Positions 1 to 8,141 of a stretch of 34,828 bases of DNA are shown one piece after another. Origin of the DNA: Gammaproteobacteria bacterium UBA4421 (GTDB taxonomy: Bacteria > Pseudomonadota > Gammaproteobacteria > Pseudomonadales > Azotimanducaceae); NCBI GenBank assembly GCA_002389675.1, contig DGQF01000019.1, positions 164,520 to 199,347 on the forward strand, in the 5' to 3' direction. The first letter of the stretch is position 1. Every line of letters starts with the position of its first letter. The notes beneath the pieces were generated by a model. It searched no databases, had not been told where the DNA came from, and was given only the letters and a program-made list of their open reading frames with translations. A program made the position numbers and the translations under genes.

Positions 1-129
1 GCCATGCGTGAATCACTCTCACCCACCAACAGCTGGGGTGAGCACGCGCTGCGCCAACATCTTCGCGGGCCGTTGAACTTTATGGGTTTTGGCTCTAGCA
101 TGCTTAGGCCGTTTATCTACGCCGCCTAA
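1..129 (+). CDS. 3' end of an unidentified protein-coding gene (partial)
   Basis: An open frame enters from the left edge and runs 42 codons to a TAA at 127-129; the C-terminus reads ...GSSMLRPFIYAA. The stop is followed after 12 bases by the next start codon, and the ribosome binding site of that gene (AAAGGTGA) begins inside this stop, so this is most likely the preceding gene of the same operon. I do not recognise the family from so short a tail. The frame is inferred from the lack of stops and the tight junction; the opposite strand also has an open frame here, which I consider a shadow. Confidence 0.45.
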   Translation, partial: AMRESLSPTNSWGEHALRQHLRGPLNFMGFGSSMLRPFIYAA

Positions 130-141
130 AGGTGATTCCCC

Positions 142-561
142 ATGCTCATTCCAGTGGACAGTAAACTCGCCATCCACGAACTGCTCGCCCGCGCTGCGTT
201 CGGTTACGACGAGCGCGATAAACCACTCCTGGCTGATTGCTTCGCAAATGATGCGTCGTTTACGCTGCGCATTGCCGGCGGCGACCTGATGGGGCCATTT
301 GAAGGGCGCGAGGCCATCATGGCCCTGATGACCAGCTCTATGGACAGCCAAAATGATGTGCGCCGCCACGTCATTTCCAATTTGTTCTTTGCCCCGACAA
401 CAGACGATCAAGTAGACGTAGTTTCCTACCTGACGCTACTGGCAACCGAAAAAGGACCCAGTCAAACTCTATCCACCGGAATTTATCGCGATACCGTCCG
501 TCAAACGAACGGTCAATGGCGCATCGAGAAACGCCACTTAGATCTTGACTCAAACTACTGA
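142..561 (+). CDS. SnoaL-like / NTF2-fold protein
   Basis: A 139-residue protein of the length usual for the SnoaL-like and ring-hydroxylating dioxygenase beta-type NTF2 fold. The pattern is typical: an N-terminal helix (AIHELLARAAFGYDERDKPLLADCF), then a hydrophobic strand beginning with the acidic FANDASF segment, a G-F-E-G-R-E turn near residue 53, and a C-terminal strand with W-R-I-E-K-R. Members are cyclases, isomerases, hydrolases or non-catalytic subunits, often in steroid, polyketide or aromatic catabolic operons. The exact activity cannot be told. AGGTG stands eight bases before the ATG. The acyl-CoA synthetase gene begins 9 bases downstream, so the two are co-transcribed. Confidence 0.75.
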   Translation: MLIPVDSKLAIHELLARAAFGYDERDKPLLADCFANDASFTLRIAGGDLMGPFEGREAIMALMTSSMDSQNDVRRHVISNLFFAPTTDDQVDVVSYLTLLATEKGPSQTLSTGIYRDTVRQTNGQWRIEKRHLDLDSNY

Positions 562-570
562 GGGCCGCCC

Positions 571-2127
571 TTGAATATAGGCAAAATACCGTCAAAAGCA
601 GCCCGTTTAACGCCAGCAAAAGATGCACTGATCGATGTCCCCAATAACCGCCGGTTAAGCTACGCAGCGCTTGATCTTCGAATCATCAAACTGGCTAACG
701 CCCTGCTGGACAATGCCGGCCTCAAAAAAGGGGATCGCGTGGCCATCCTGAGTAAAAATTGTATCCAGTACATGGAGATTTTTTACGCCTGCGCACGCGT
801 GGGGTTGATCGCCCAGCCGCTAAACTGGCGTTTGGGTGAAGACGAATTGGGCCGCATTGTACAAGACGGAGCACCGCGGATTCTCATTGCCAGCGCGGAA
901 TACGAAAAACTAGCCGCAACATTAACAGCGGCGCAACACAATACCCCTGCCCTTATTTTCGGCAACGCATCTGATGATGCATATGAACAACTATTGCACA
1001 CTGGCCGCGAAGCGGAGCCCGCCCAAAGCGGGTCGGTTGGAGGCGACGATGCCGCTCTGATCCTATACACAGGAGGCACAACGGGAGAATCAAAAGGTGC
1101 TTTGCACACCCATAAAACATTATTCATGGGCATGCTGAACCAAACCGTCGCTGAGCGTGTCCTGTCTACAGACGTTTATATGCTAACCGGACAAATGTTC
1201 CACATCCCGGTCGCCCTCGCCATGAATTATATGGCCCATGGATGTCCCGTTGTGCTCATCAATTTTGAAGCTAAACTAGCTCTGGACGTTATCCAAAAAG
1301 AGCGGGTCTCCGCTTTCCTTGGCATCACTACAATGCTCAACTGGATGATGGCTGTGGATAATTTCAGCGATTATGACCTCAGCTCACTGCGCAATATTCA
1401 ATACGGCGGCGGGCCAATGCCTCGATCTGTTGTCGCAGACGCCCTGACTAAATTTCCCTGCACAATCATCCAAGGCTACGGGCAAACTGAAGGCATGACC
1501 ATGAGTTTCCTATCACAGGAAGACCATCAACTTGCACTGGCAGGACATCACCCAGAACGCTTGGCGTCCTGCGGCAGAGAAGGATTCATCACCGCAATCA
1601 AACTGGTTGATCAACAGGGCAATGAAATCCCTAAAGATGGCGTTACACCCGGTGAAATTATCGTCTCCTCTGAAGCCAATATGGTGGAATACTGGCGCCG
1701 TCCGGAACTCACGGCGCAAACCCTTCGAGACGGCTGGATGTGGACTGGCGACATTGCGACTTGGGACGAGCAAGGCTATTTATTCATTGTGGACCGTGCA
1801 AAAGACATGATCATTTCCGGCGGTGAAAATATTTATAGCACGCAGGTCGAAGCCGCCATTCATCAGCATCCGGCGGTATTGGAATCGGCTGTTTTTGGCA
1901 TCCCTGACAAGGTGTGGGGAGAATCTGTTAAAGCCGTGGTGGTTCTCAAGCCCAATATGCAGGCCTCCGAAGATGACATCATTGCCACCGCTGGCGAACA
2001 CCTCGCCTCCTACCAGAAACCTAAATCCGTGGACTTTGTCAGCGCACTGCCCAAGGCACCAACAGGAAAAATTTTAAAACGCGACCTGCGCGCACCTTAC
2101 TGGGAAACTCAGGAGAAACAAATATGA
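571..2127 (+). CDS. AMP-forming acyl-CoA synthetase (fatty acid/aryl-CoA ligase family)
   Basis: A 518-residue ANL-superfamily enzyme that would activate a carboxylic acid to its CoA thioester through an acyl-AMP intermediate in the cytoplasm. All hallmark motifs are present: the phosphate loop YTGGTTGESKG (166-176), GYGQTE (302-307), the TGD adenine/ribose motif (392-394), DRAKD (408-412), GGENIYS, and the C-terminal PTGK with the catalytic lysine at 500. The start is TTG preceded by GAGGG; a start here gives the usual family N-terminus. Its last codon overlaps the ATG of the next gene by four bases, which suggests translational coupling to the hydratase pair. The motif set fits medium/long-chain, steroid side-chain or aryl acid ligases; substrate unknown. 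Confidence 0.93.
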   Translation: MNIGKIPSKAARLTPAKDALIDVPNNRRLSYAALDLRIIKLANALLDNAGLKKGDRVAILSKNCIQYMEIFYACARVGLIAQPLNWRLGEDELGRIVQDGAPRILIASAEYEKLAATLTAAQHNTPALIFGNASDDAYEQLLHTGREAEPAQSGSVGGDDAALILYTGGTTGESKGALHTHKTLFMGMLNQTVAERVLSTDVYMLTGQMFHIPVALAMNYMAHGCPVVLINFEAKLALDVIQKERVSAFLGITTMLNWMMAVDNFSDYDLSSLRNIQYGGGPMPRSVVADALTKFPCTIIQGYGQTEGMTMSFLSQEDHQLALAGHHPERLASCGREGFITAIKLVDQQGNEIPKDGVTPGEIIVSSEANMVEYWRRPELTAQTLRDGWMWTGDIATWDEQGYLFIVDRAKDMIISGGENIYSTQVEAAIHQHPAVLESAVFGIPDKVWGESVKAVVVLKPNMQASEDDIIATAGEHLASYQKPKSVDFVSALPKAPTGKILKRDLRAPYWETQEKQI

Positions 2128-2579
2128 GCGGTCTGTTGTCACCGGAGATCCTCGCCAATATCGGCAAGCAAAGTGAGCCGCAACGCGAGTTAGTGACGCG
2201 GCGTGATATACGCAAATACGCAATCGCGACCGACAATCGACAGCAAAAGTACCTGCGTGGAGATGTTGCTCCGCCCATGTTCCACGTACCTTTGTTCTGG
2301 GACGTAGTTGAACTCAACCAATTATCACCAGACGGTGTATCGATTGATCATCTACTGCCCAAATTTCCGCTTGAGAAAGCCATGGCGGGCGGATTGCAAA
2401 TTGAATATCACCTGCCCATGCATCCTGGGGATTGGGTCACGGCAACACGAACCTTAACCAATATTTACGAGAAAGAAGGTCGCTCCGGAGCACTTATTTT
2501 TTACGAAATCATCATGGATATCCTCAATGACGCCAACCAATTGGTGATTCGAGAAAAGACGACAAGGATTCTCAGATGA
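2124..2579 (+). CDS. MaoC-like hotdog protein, N-terminal-half type (FAS1-like dehydratase domain)
   Basis: A 151-residue hotdog-fold protein resembling the N-terminal half of double-hotdog enoyl-CoA hydratases. It has the MFHVPLFWD segment near residue 50, a long middle region leading to KAMAGGLQIEYH, and the H-P-G-D-W-V-T motif where substrate-channel strands begin. It lacks a D-x4-H or GHRIHFD-like catalytic signature, which is found instead in the next protein. It overlaps both neighbours by four bases (ATGA junctions), so three proteins are probably made in fixed proportion. The likely role is the partner subunit of a heteromeric hydratase, in the style of split MaoC pairs such as ChsH1/ChsH2 of steroid side-chain degradation; that parallel is inference. 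Confidence 0.8.
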   Translation: MSGLLSPEILANIGKQSEPQRELVTRRDIRKYAIATDNRQQKYLRGDVAPPMFHVPLFWDVVELNQLSPDGVSIDHLLPKFPLEKAMAGGLQIEYHLPMHPGDWVTATRTLTNIYEKEGRSGALIFYEIIMDILNDANQLVIREKTTRILR

Positions 2580-3007
2580 GCCGCGAATTGACCGACAAAC
2601 CTAACCTCAACACCCTAACGGTCGGTGATCAGCTTCCACAACGCCAACATACGCCTTCTCATGTGCAACTCATGCTGTACAACGCAGCGCTTTGGAACGG
2701 TCATCGTATTCACTTTGACGAGCCCTACACAACACAGGTTGAGGGCTATCCCGCCCTGGTCATCGCAGGCCCACTTTTGGGCGATTGGCTCAATCAATGT
2801 GTCGAGTCGTGGTTAAACGACGGTGGCCGCCTCACTCAAATTGACTACTCCAATCGCCTAGCTACGTATATCGGTGAGACACTCACCGTCGGCGGCACCA
2901 TTAATCGAGTGGATTTAACCACAAGAGAAGTCGGCATCGATCTTTTTATTCACAATGCCGAAGGGGAAAATGTTGCGCCCGGAACGGCCATCGCTTTGAT
3001 CGATTAA
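2576..3007 (+). CDS. MaoC-like acyl dehydratase, catalytic hotdog subunit
   Basis: A 143-residue hotdog protein with the HTD2/MaoC-type catalytic stretch WNGHRIHFDEPY followed by G-Y-P-A-L-V and the GPLLGDWL segment. The His and Asp in GHRIHFD are the expected catalytic positions for hydrating an enoyl-CoA. Its ATG overlaps the stop of the upstream hotdog gene by four bases. Together with the acyl-CoA synthetase two genes upstream it suggests activation of an acid followed by hydration of an unsaturated thioester. No acyl-CoA dehydrogenase or thiolase lies in the window. It is the last gene before a strong intrinsic terminator. Confidence 0.85.
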   Translation: MSRELTDKPNLNTLTVGDQLPQRQHTPSHVQLMLYNAALWNGHRIHFDEPYTTQVEGYPALVIAGPLLGDWLNQCVESWLNDGGRLTQIDYSNRLATYIGETLTVGGTINRVDLTTREVGIDLFIHNAEGENVAPGTAIALID

Positions 3008-3023
3008 GCTACCCAACGCGCGA

Positions 3024-3062
3024 AAAAAAACCCGAGAAGCACGCAGCCACCCGGGTTTTTTT
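3024..3062. terminator. Bidirectional intrinsic terminator
   Basis: A run of A (3023-3030) leads into CCCG (3031-3034), a 17-base loop region, CGGG (3052-3055) and a run of T (3056-3062). The A and T runs extend the stem, so the structure works on both strands. It lies between the convergent MaoC operon and the flavin-binding-fold gene and can end both transcripts. Confidence 0.8.
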
Positions 3063-3082
3063 GTTTTGCCGTTTGCGAGCCC

Positions 3083-3676
3083 TTATCGAGGTGCAAGACC
3101 TCTTTCTTGACGAAACTTGTTCATACGCTTGGCATCACCTTCTAGCCGTTCTCCCAGCTCCTCTTCAGAAACCGTACCCGCCATATGCGCACCCGCCGTC
3201 TTACCGTTGTACATGATTTTCTTAACCGGTGTGACCGCTAGAATCGTCCGCAGTGGTGAATTCAGCAAATTATAGAAAAACTTCTTACCTTCGGGACTGT
3301 CGGGATTCAATTTGGCTGACAGAGCGTTATAAAACCACTCCTTTGTCTCATCATCACTAAAAAACTCACCTGTCCCTTTAAAAGTAATCGCACCACCGGG
3401 TAGATCCTCACTTGCGCCATCTGCATACCCATAGCTGCTGACATTCACAGACACCCGATTGTCTCGGCGAATTGCTGCAGCACGATGTCGATGCTCGGCA
3501 AACGTCAGCCAAATTTTTCCATCGTGCCATACAAAGGCATGCGTTACGCCGACTGGCCAGCCGTCTTTCGTTGCCCACATCAATACACATTCAACGGAAT
3601 TGTGCATTAGCTGATCCACTTCCTCCTCCGAGAAGGGATATATGGAAACTATTTCATGATCATGCGTTTGCGCCAT
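3083..3676 (-). CDS. Pyridoxamine 5'-phosphate oxidase-fold (split-barrel) protein
   Basis: A 197-residue protein of the PNPOx-like/FMN or F420-binding split beta-barrel class. Recognisable features are an N-terminal helix, then L-M-W-A-T-K-D-G-W-P-V-G-V-T (residues 33-46), W-H-D-G-K-I-W-L-T, H-R-H-R-A-A-A-I-R-R-D-N-R-V-S-V-N-V, and a following GAITFKGTGE strand. These are the strands that hold the flavin in the family. Such proteins reduce or oxidise small aromatic or unsaturated substrates or bind haem; the substrate cannot be judged here. The start has AAGGTAAG upstream. It stands 84 bases after the reductase gene on the same strand and may be co-transcribed. Confidence 0.8.
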   Translation of the reverse strand: MAQTHDHEIVSIYPFSEEEVDQLMHNSVECVLMWATKDGWPVGVTHAFVWHDGKIWLTFAEHRHRAAAIRRDNRVSVNVSSYGYADGASEDLPGGAITFKGTGEFFSDDETKEWFYNALSAKLNPDSPEGKKFFYNLLNSPLRTILAVTPVKKIMYNGKTAGAHMAGTVSEEELGERLEGDAKRMNKFRQERGLAPR

Positions 3677-3760
3677 TTTTTCTTACCTTTTATCGATCTA
3701 TATTTATGATTCTTTTGCCAAAGATGAACTGTGTTGTCTCATCTGCATTATATCCATTGC

Positions 3761-4759
3761 CTACGGCGTCACCATAAGCTTACCCATATGCTGGCCCGTA
3801 AAAAGCATGGTTAACGCTTTCGGAAATTGGTCGATGCCCTCAACAATATGTTCAGGCATTCTCAGTTCGCCAGAGGCGATCCAGCCCGCGAGATCCGCTT
3901 CCATTTTCGGAAAATCATTCATAAAGTGATCAACCGTGAACCCCAGCATACTGGCATTGCGTTCAGCAATTTTGAGGTATGAATTTGGGCCTTGAACCGC
4001 GCTCATATCATTATATTGTGAAATAGCACCACAAATCACCACCCGCGCGCTTTTCGCAATTTGATCTAGAACATGATCAAGCAATTCGCCGCCTACGTTG
4101 TCGAAAAAAACATCCACGCCGTCAGGTGCGTGCGTTTTTAAGGCCTGAACAACCCCGCCCGCCTTATAATCAATTGCCGCATCACAACCAATTTGATTCA
4201 CCAAATAATCTACTTTGGCGGAGCCTCCAGCAATACCAATGACCCTGGCACCCGCAATCTTCGCCAATTGACACGCGACTGTACCCACAGCCCCTGCCGC
4301 AGCAGAGACAACAACCGTGTCACCCGCAGCCACCTTGCCAACCGTGATCATACCCGCGTACGCGGTCAGACCTGTGGTCATACCAAGCGCGCCTAAGTAA
4401 CTGCGCGGCGGCACATCGTCATTATCTAGTTTGCGAAACATCGCCCCTGGCGCCACGACGTGTGTTTGCGCGCCCATCGGCCCAAACACTGCATCACCCT
4501 GATTGAGCCCTTCAAACTGACTGCTCACCACTCGAGCAACCCCTAAGGCTATAACAGGCGTGTTGAGCTCCATACTACCATGCAGCCCTTGCGTCTCGTC
4601 GAGCGTCGTGCGAATAAATGCATCAATGGACAAATGTTCCGTCACCAGTAAAACCTGATCTTCGGCCAATGGCGCGAGATCTTCTTCGATGACCCTAAAA
4701 TCCGACTCTTGAGGCTGCCCTTGAGGCCGCTGCGCGAGCACCACTTTTTTATTTTTCAA
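3761..4759 (-). CDS. Zinc-independent NADP-dependent medium-chain reductase (prostaglandin reductase/CurA-like)
   Basis: A 332-residue quinone-oxidoreductase-like MDR enzyme. The start RPQGQPQESDF, the nucleotide-binding loop AAAGAVGTVACQLAK (about 153-167), G-C-D-A-A-I-D-Y-K and the C-terminal GKLMVTP end are typical of leukotriene B4 dehydrogenase/2-alkenal reductase/CurA enzymes, which reduce the double bond of enones or enals with NADPH. There are no structural or catalytic zinc ligands. Translation starts at TTG with AGGA nine bases upstream; a start here matches the N-terminus of the second copy at 15197-16204. The two proteins share the same layout but are clearly diverged. Confidence 0.9.
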   Translation of the reverse strand: MKNKKVVLAQRPQGQPQESDFRVIEEDLAPLAEDQVLLVTEHLSIDAFIRTTLDETQGLHGSMELNTPVIALGVARVVSSQFEGLNQGDAVFGPMGAQTHVVAPGAMFRKLDNDDVPPRSYLGALGMTTGLTAYAGMITVGKVAAGDTVVVSAAAGAVGTVACQLAKIAGARVIGIAGGSAKVDYLVNQIGCDAAIDYKAGGVVQALKTHAPDGVDVFFDNVGGELLDHVLDQIAKSARVVICGAISQYNDMSAVQGPNSYLKIAERNASMLGFTVDHFMNDFPKMEADLAGWIASGELRMPEHIVEGIDQFPKALTMLFTGQHMGKLMVTP

Positions 4760-4908
4760 ACTAAAATATCCTGTCTCTCGGTTATGTTCGTTAACGTCTT
4801 CCGCACACCCGCTGCCCGGCTGCCATACAAACCAGCGGGCACGGCCACCGCCTCATGCATTTGTGCTATCGGCGGCGCACTTAGTGGGCGCCCGCCCTTG
4901 AGGTCATC

Positions 4909-6585
4909 TTACCCCGTGATCGCCCCGGGCAAAACCATGCCGGCAGTCGCAGGCGTGTAACCCGAGCCGGCGATCCACGTCAACGCGCCGCCCACTAATA
5001 CCGCCTCGATGCCGATTGCATCGCGCACATAGCGGCACCCATCACCCGGCACGTCGGCTACGGAATACTCTTGACCACGGCCAATTTTTTGAGGATCAAA
5101 TACCGTAATGTCGGCCACGAAACCCGCCTCAATTTGACCCCTTTCAGGAATACCCCAGATAGATGCGGTATCACTGGTGATTTTTTTCACCGCCGCTTCC
5201 AAGCCAACCTGCTGTGTTTCGCGAACAAAATGACCAAGCAGATACCCGGTATCGCCATATGTTGAAAACGACAATATGTGAGCGCCACCGTCACTTGCGC
5301 CGACGTGCACGCGCGGATGGTTCAGCAACGCGCTGACCGCATCATCGTCGTTATGCCCCATGTCCGCAGCCAAGAAATGAGCCCCCAGATTTTCTTCGAT
5401 CGACAAATCAATCATGGCCTCTACCGGCGTTGTATTGCGCAAGCGCGCAATTTCACCCAAAGTTTTACCCACCAGCGTCTGATTAGCTGCGGAGTCGACC
5501 TGGCGCAACACCAACTGTGGCCACAAGCCGCTAAGCGGTGCAGCCTCCGCCACAAACGCTTGACGCCGCTCCTCATCTTTGAAGGCAGCCAAGATTTCTT
5601 CATGACTGCCAAAGCGCATCACATGGTACCAACTGGGCAACCGAATGAAGAGCAAACTGGGCACTGCAAAACTGAAGCTGATATCGATCGGTCGCGTCTG
5701 GACCTGCGGCCAAACTCGCGCACCCCGAGCAAACTGTTCATCCACCCGACGCATGACACGCTCTATTGATTTAACGTTGTCGTTATTTACGAACAACGGC
5801 GAAAACGTCGTCGCAATACCATGCTTTAAGCTGATTTCTGCCAGTTGATCAACTCGGGCTATGGTGACATCCGCATCATAAAACTCGGGCACAATCTGGA
5901 AAATTCGTGCAAATTCACCTAAAACACTGGCTAAAGCATCGAATTCACGCATGTCAGCATAACGGCTAGGCACTGGCTGCAAGGTCTCATCCATATCAAC
6001 AAAGCTGGTCGACAGCCCCACTGCCCCGGCCTGCAAACAGCGACGCAGTAACTCCTGCATCGCGGTAATTTCTTCGTCCGTCGCCACCCGCTGCATGGCA
6101 GCATCATCCATCACCCAAAGGCGCAGCAAACTATGACCAACCAAAGGCGCGACGTTCAGCGCCAGACCCTCTCCTATACGCTCCAGATATTCATCAAAAT
6201 GAATCCAGTTCCACTCCACGCCCTCTGCAAATGCTTTCAGCGGCATTTCTTCTATCTGATTGAACATACCCACCAATTTGTTTCGGTGCTGGGCTTTGAG
6301 GGGCGCCAATGAAAGCGAACAATTACCGGGCACAATGGTCGTAATCCCATGCGCAAGTGCCGGTTTAGCATAACCATCCCAAAGCAACTGCGCATCAAAA
6401 TGAGTGTGAGGATCAATAAAACCAGGGCTGACCACCTTACCGGAGGCGTCCAGCGTTTCGCGGCCCTGGCCAGATAATCGCCCAATTTTTTCAATACGTC
6501 CGCGAGTAATCCCCACGTCAGCTCGATATCCGGGCCGGCCCGACCCGTCGACCACCAGACCGTTTTCAATGACTAAATCAAACAT
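4909..6585 (-). CDS. D-aminoacylase / N-acyl-D-amino-acid deacylase family amidohydrolase
   Basis: A 558-residue metal-dependent amidohydrolase. Visible metal-site elements are DPHTHFD (His60, His62), the family cysteine in PGNCSLSLAPL (Cys89), VGHSLLR (His151) and GASDGGAH (Asp432). Members hydrolyse N-acyl-D-amino acids, but the family also includes dihydropyrimidinase-like and unassigned amidases, so the substrate is open. The usual GNCG is GNCS here. A strong ribosome site (GGAGAGG) precedes the ATG. It is the last gene of a minus-strand operon after two very small genes at 7108-6624. Confidence 0.88.
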   Translation of the reverse strand: MFDLVIENGLVVDGSGRPGYRADVGITRGRIEKIGRLSGQGRETLDASGKVVSPGFIDPHTHFDAQLLWDGYAKPALAHGITTIVPGNCSLSLAPLKAQHRNKLVGMFNQIEEMPLKAFAEGVEWNWIHFDEYLERIGEGLALNVAPLVGHSLLRLWVMDDAAMQRVATDEEITAMQELLRRCLQAGAVGLSTSFVDMDETLQPVPSRYADMREFDALASVLGEFARIFQIVPEFYDADVTIARVDQLAEISLKHGIATTFSPLFVNNDNVKSIERVMRRVDEQFARGARVWPQVQTRPIDISFSFAVPSLLFIRLPSWYHVMRFGSHEEILAAFKDEERRQAFVAEAAPLSGLWPQLVLRQVDSAANQTLVGKTLGEIARLRNTTPVEAMIDLSIEENLGAHFLAADMGHNDDDAVSALLNHPRVHVGASDGGAHILSFSTYGDTGYLLGHFVRETQQVGLEAAVKKITSDTASIWGIPERGQIEAGFVADITVFDPQKIGRGQEYSVADVPGDGCRYVRDAIGIEAVLVGGALTWIAGSGYTPATAGMVLPGAITG

Positions 6586-6623
6586 GATTCCTCTCCAAAA
6601 TAGGATGTTGTCTTTCTACTTAA

Positions 6624-6857
6624 CTAGGTATTCCGGTTCCACGAACACAGCAGTGCATCGCGCACATGGGTCCACTCCACCCCAGCCAACGCCGCCACCG
6701 TATGCCTTTGACTTGACGCCATCAAAGCATCCGCAGCCAGCGGGTCAAGGGCCACCTCTGAGACGCCACCGTTTGCGTGGGTTAGCGTTACTATTAATTC
6801 AGCATTACCCTCATGCGCCGCCGCAACACGCGCGTGACTGATTTTAGCTTCCCTCAA
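6624..6857 (-). CDS. Small conserved-looking hypothetical protein (77 aa)
   Basis: A 77-residue protein without a recognised domain. It reads like a short beta-hairpin followed by helices: V-T-L-T-H-A-N-G-G-V-S-E-V-A-L-D, then LAADALMA and a C-terminal V-E-W-T-H-V-R-D-A-L. Its ATG overlaps the stop of the upstream 84-residue gene by four bases, and the amidohydrolase starts 38 bases later, so the three seem to be one operon. I believe such pairs occur in other marine proteobacteria, but this is memory, not a search. Support is the overlap and the protein-like composition. Confidence 0.6.
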   Translation of the reverse strand: MREAKISHARVAAAHEGNAELIVTLTHANGGVSEVALDPLAADALMASSQRHTVAALAGVEWTHVRDALLCSWNRNT

Positions 6858-7108
6858 AGCGTATCCGCGGCATCCGCCAATGGCGGCTCTAGAAATATAA
6901 TATCACTGGGCAAAATAGGGTTACCCGCTCGAGGCGACCCTGCGGGCGGGGCCGGTCGCATAAACACATGCAGATTCCAACTTTGCAGTTGACTGACCGC
7001 ACTTTCCAAATCGACCTGCGCAAACATCGCTTGGGCGATACTTTCCCAAGTGTCGTGCGCCTGCGGCACCAGACTGCGCCGCACTACAGACAAATCTTCA
7101 GCCGCCAT
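6854..7108 (-). CDS. Small hypothetical protein with a LysM-like or unassigned segment (84 aa)
   Basis: An 84-residue protein, first gene of the operon leading to the amidohydrolase. The segment DTWESIAQAMF...ILPSDIIFLEPPL is reminiscent of a LysM module, with its T-W-x-S-I-A opening and L-x-x-x-D-x-I-x-L-P-like close, but there is no signal peptide or membrane segment and a proline/glycine-rich insert sits between the two halves. A good ribosome site (AGGGAGAAGG) precedes the ATG. Divergent transcription of the gene at 7188 leaves about 80 bases for both promoters. Function unknown; the LysM resemblance is weak. Confidence 0.62.
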   Translation of the reverse strand: MAAEDLSVVRRSLVPQAHDTWESIAQAMFAQVDLESAVSQLQSWNLHVFMRPAPPAGSPRAGNPILPSDIIFLEPPLADAADTL

Positions 7109-7175
7109 GCAAACCTTCTCCCTTTGCGTTAGCCTTTATCTTGCCCCAAAGTCTAATACAAACCCGGTCTTAATT

Positions 7176-7180
7176 GGAGA
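7176..7180 (+). promoter_or_regulatory. Ribosome binding site deciding the start at 7188
   Basis: GGAGA seven bases before the ATG at 7188. The frame is open further upstream to 7050, but the extra 46 residues have no such site and overlap the divergent gene, so 7188 is the better start. Confidence 0.75.
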
Positions 7181-7187
7181 ACATCAC

Positions 7188-8141
7188 ATGGTTCAAATCA
7201 TTGGCAACATCAGCCCACAGGATGACTTCACTCACCCCTTGGGACCGGAGGACAACTTCAATGAATCCGTCTACTTCAATTTTTTTGATCCCGCACAAAA
7301 TCGCGGCGGATTTGTTCGGATCGGCAATCGGGCAAACGAGGGCTATGCGGAAATGACCGTCATCGTTTGGAATCCCGATGGTTCGGCCTACTTCACTTAC
7401 AGCAAACCCGAAATCAGCGACAACAACAACTGGCGGGCAGGCGGATTAGACGTCAAAATTATAACGCCGGCCGAAAAGGTAAATACTACTTTTACAGGGA
7501 AAGTGCTGCACATGCAGAATCCCAGAGATATGCAGGACCCCGGGCGCGCTTTTAAAGAAAATCCACGACAGCGACTGTCGCTGAATCTGAACCATACAGC
7601 CGTCGGCCCGCTCTACGGGCATGTGGGTGAACCCGGCGACGGCAATAATTTTGCGCGCGCACATACCGAGCAACATATGCGCGTTTCGGGTCAAATAACC
7701 ATAGGTGATGGCATTCCTGTCGACTTTTCAGGTTGGGGCATAAGAGATCATTCCTGGGGACCACGCTACTGGCAGGCGACCCCCGCTTACCGCTGGATTA
7801 CTGGCAACTTTGGAGATGACCTAGGCATGGTAATCACAACCAATGGCGAGGGCATCGGCAAAGGCTTATTTCAAGAGGGTGAGCGACTGGTCAAGATCGA
7901 ACATGCCGTCATCGATACCGTTTTCGAACCAGACACGCATTACCACACAGCATTGCGCGCAGCGCTCAAACTTGAAGACGGACGCCAACACGTGATTGAG
8001 GGCATCGTAAAAGGCTATATCCCACTTCGCAACCGTCGTTCAGGCAGCAATACCTATGTTGGTGAAGGCATGACCCAATATACGCTGGATGGTCAGCGTA
8101 TCGGCTACGGACTCAGTGAGTACCTCGACCAGCGCAACTAG
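7188..8141 (+). CDS. DUF7064-like / hydroxyneurosporene-synthase-like beta-barrel protein
   Basis: A 317-residue soluble protein rich in beta-strands. Its signature is SGWGIRDHSWGPRYW (residues 181-195), which recalls the DHxWG motif of CrtC (hydroxyneurosporene synthase)/lipocalin-like proteins and the DUF7064/7065 proteins found in genomes of steroid and lipid degraders. A second conserved-looking segment, NHTAVGPLYGHVG, lies at about 135-147. No signal peptide is seen. The reaction is unknown; CrtC-like proteins add water to a carbon-carbon double bond of hydrophobic substrates, which is only an analogy here. The gene ends by overlapping the convergent serine hydrolase gene by four bases. 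Confidence 0.72.
   Translation: MVQIIGNISPQDDFTHPLGPEDNFNESVYFNFFDPAQNRGGFVRIGNRANEGYAEMTVIVWNPDGSAYFTYSKPEISDNNNWRAGGLDVKIITPAEKVNTTFTGKVLHMQNPRDMQDPGRAFKENPRQRLSLNLNHTAVGPLYGHVGEPGDGNNFARAHTEQHMRVSGQITIGDGIPVDFSGWGIRDHSWGPRYWQATPAYRWITGNFGDDLGMVITTNGEGIGKGLFQEGERLVKIEHAVIDTVFEPDTHYHTALRAALKLEDGRQHVIEGIVKGYIPLRNRRSGSNTYVGEGMTQYTLDGQRIGYGLSEYLDQRN

Noticed and set aside
19..411. A 130-codon minus-strand frame at the left edge
   Set aside because: It covers the SnoaL-like gene in antisense; the + strand frame has a ribosome site and operon spacing.
5278..5769. A 163-codon open frame on the + strand within the amidohydrolase gene
   Set aside because: Antisense to a gene with metal-site motifs and without protein-like features.
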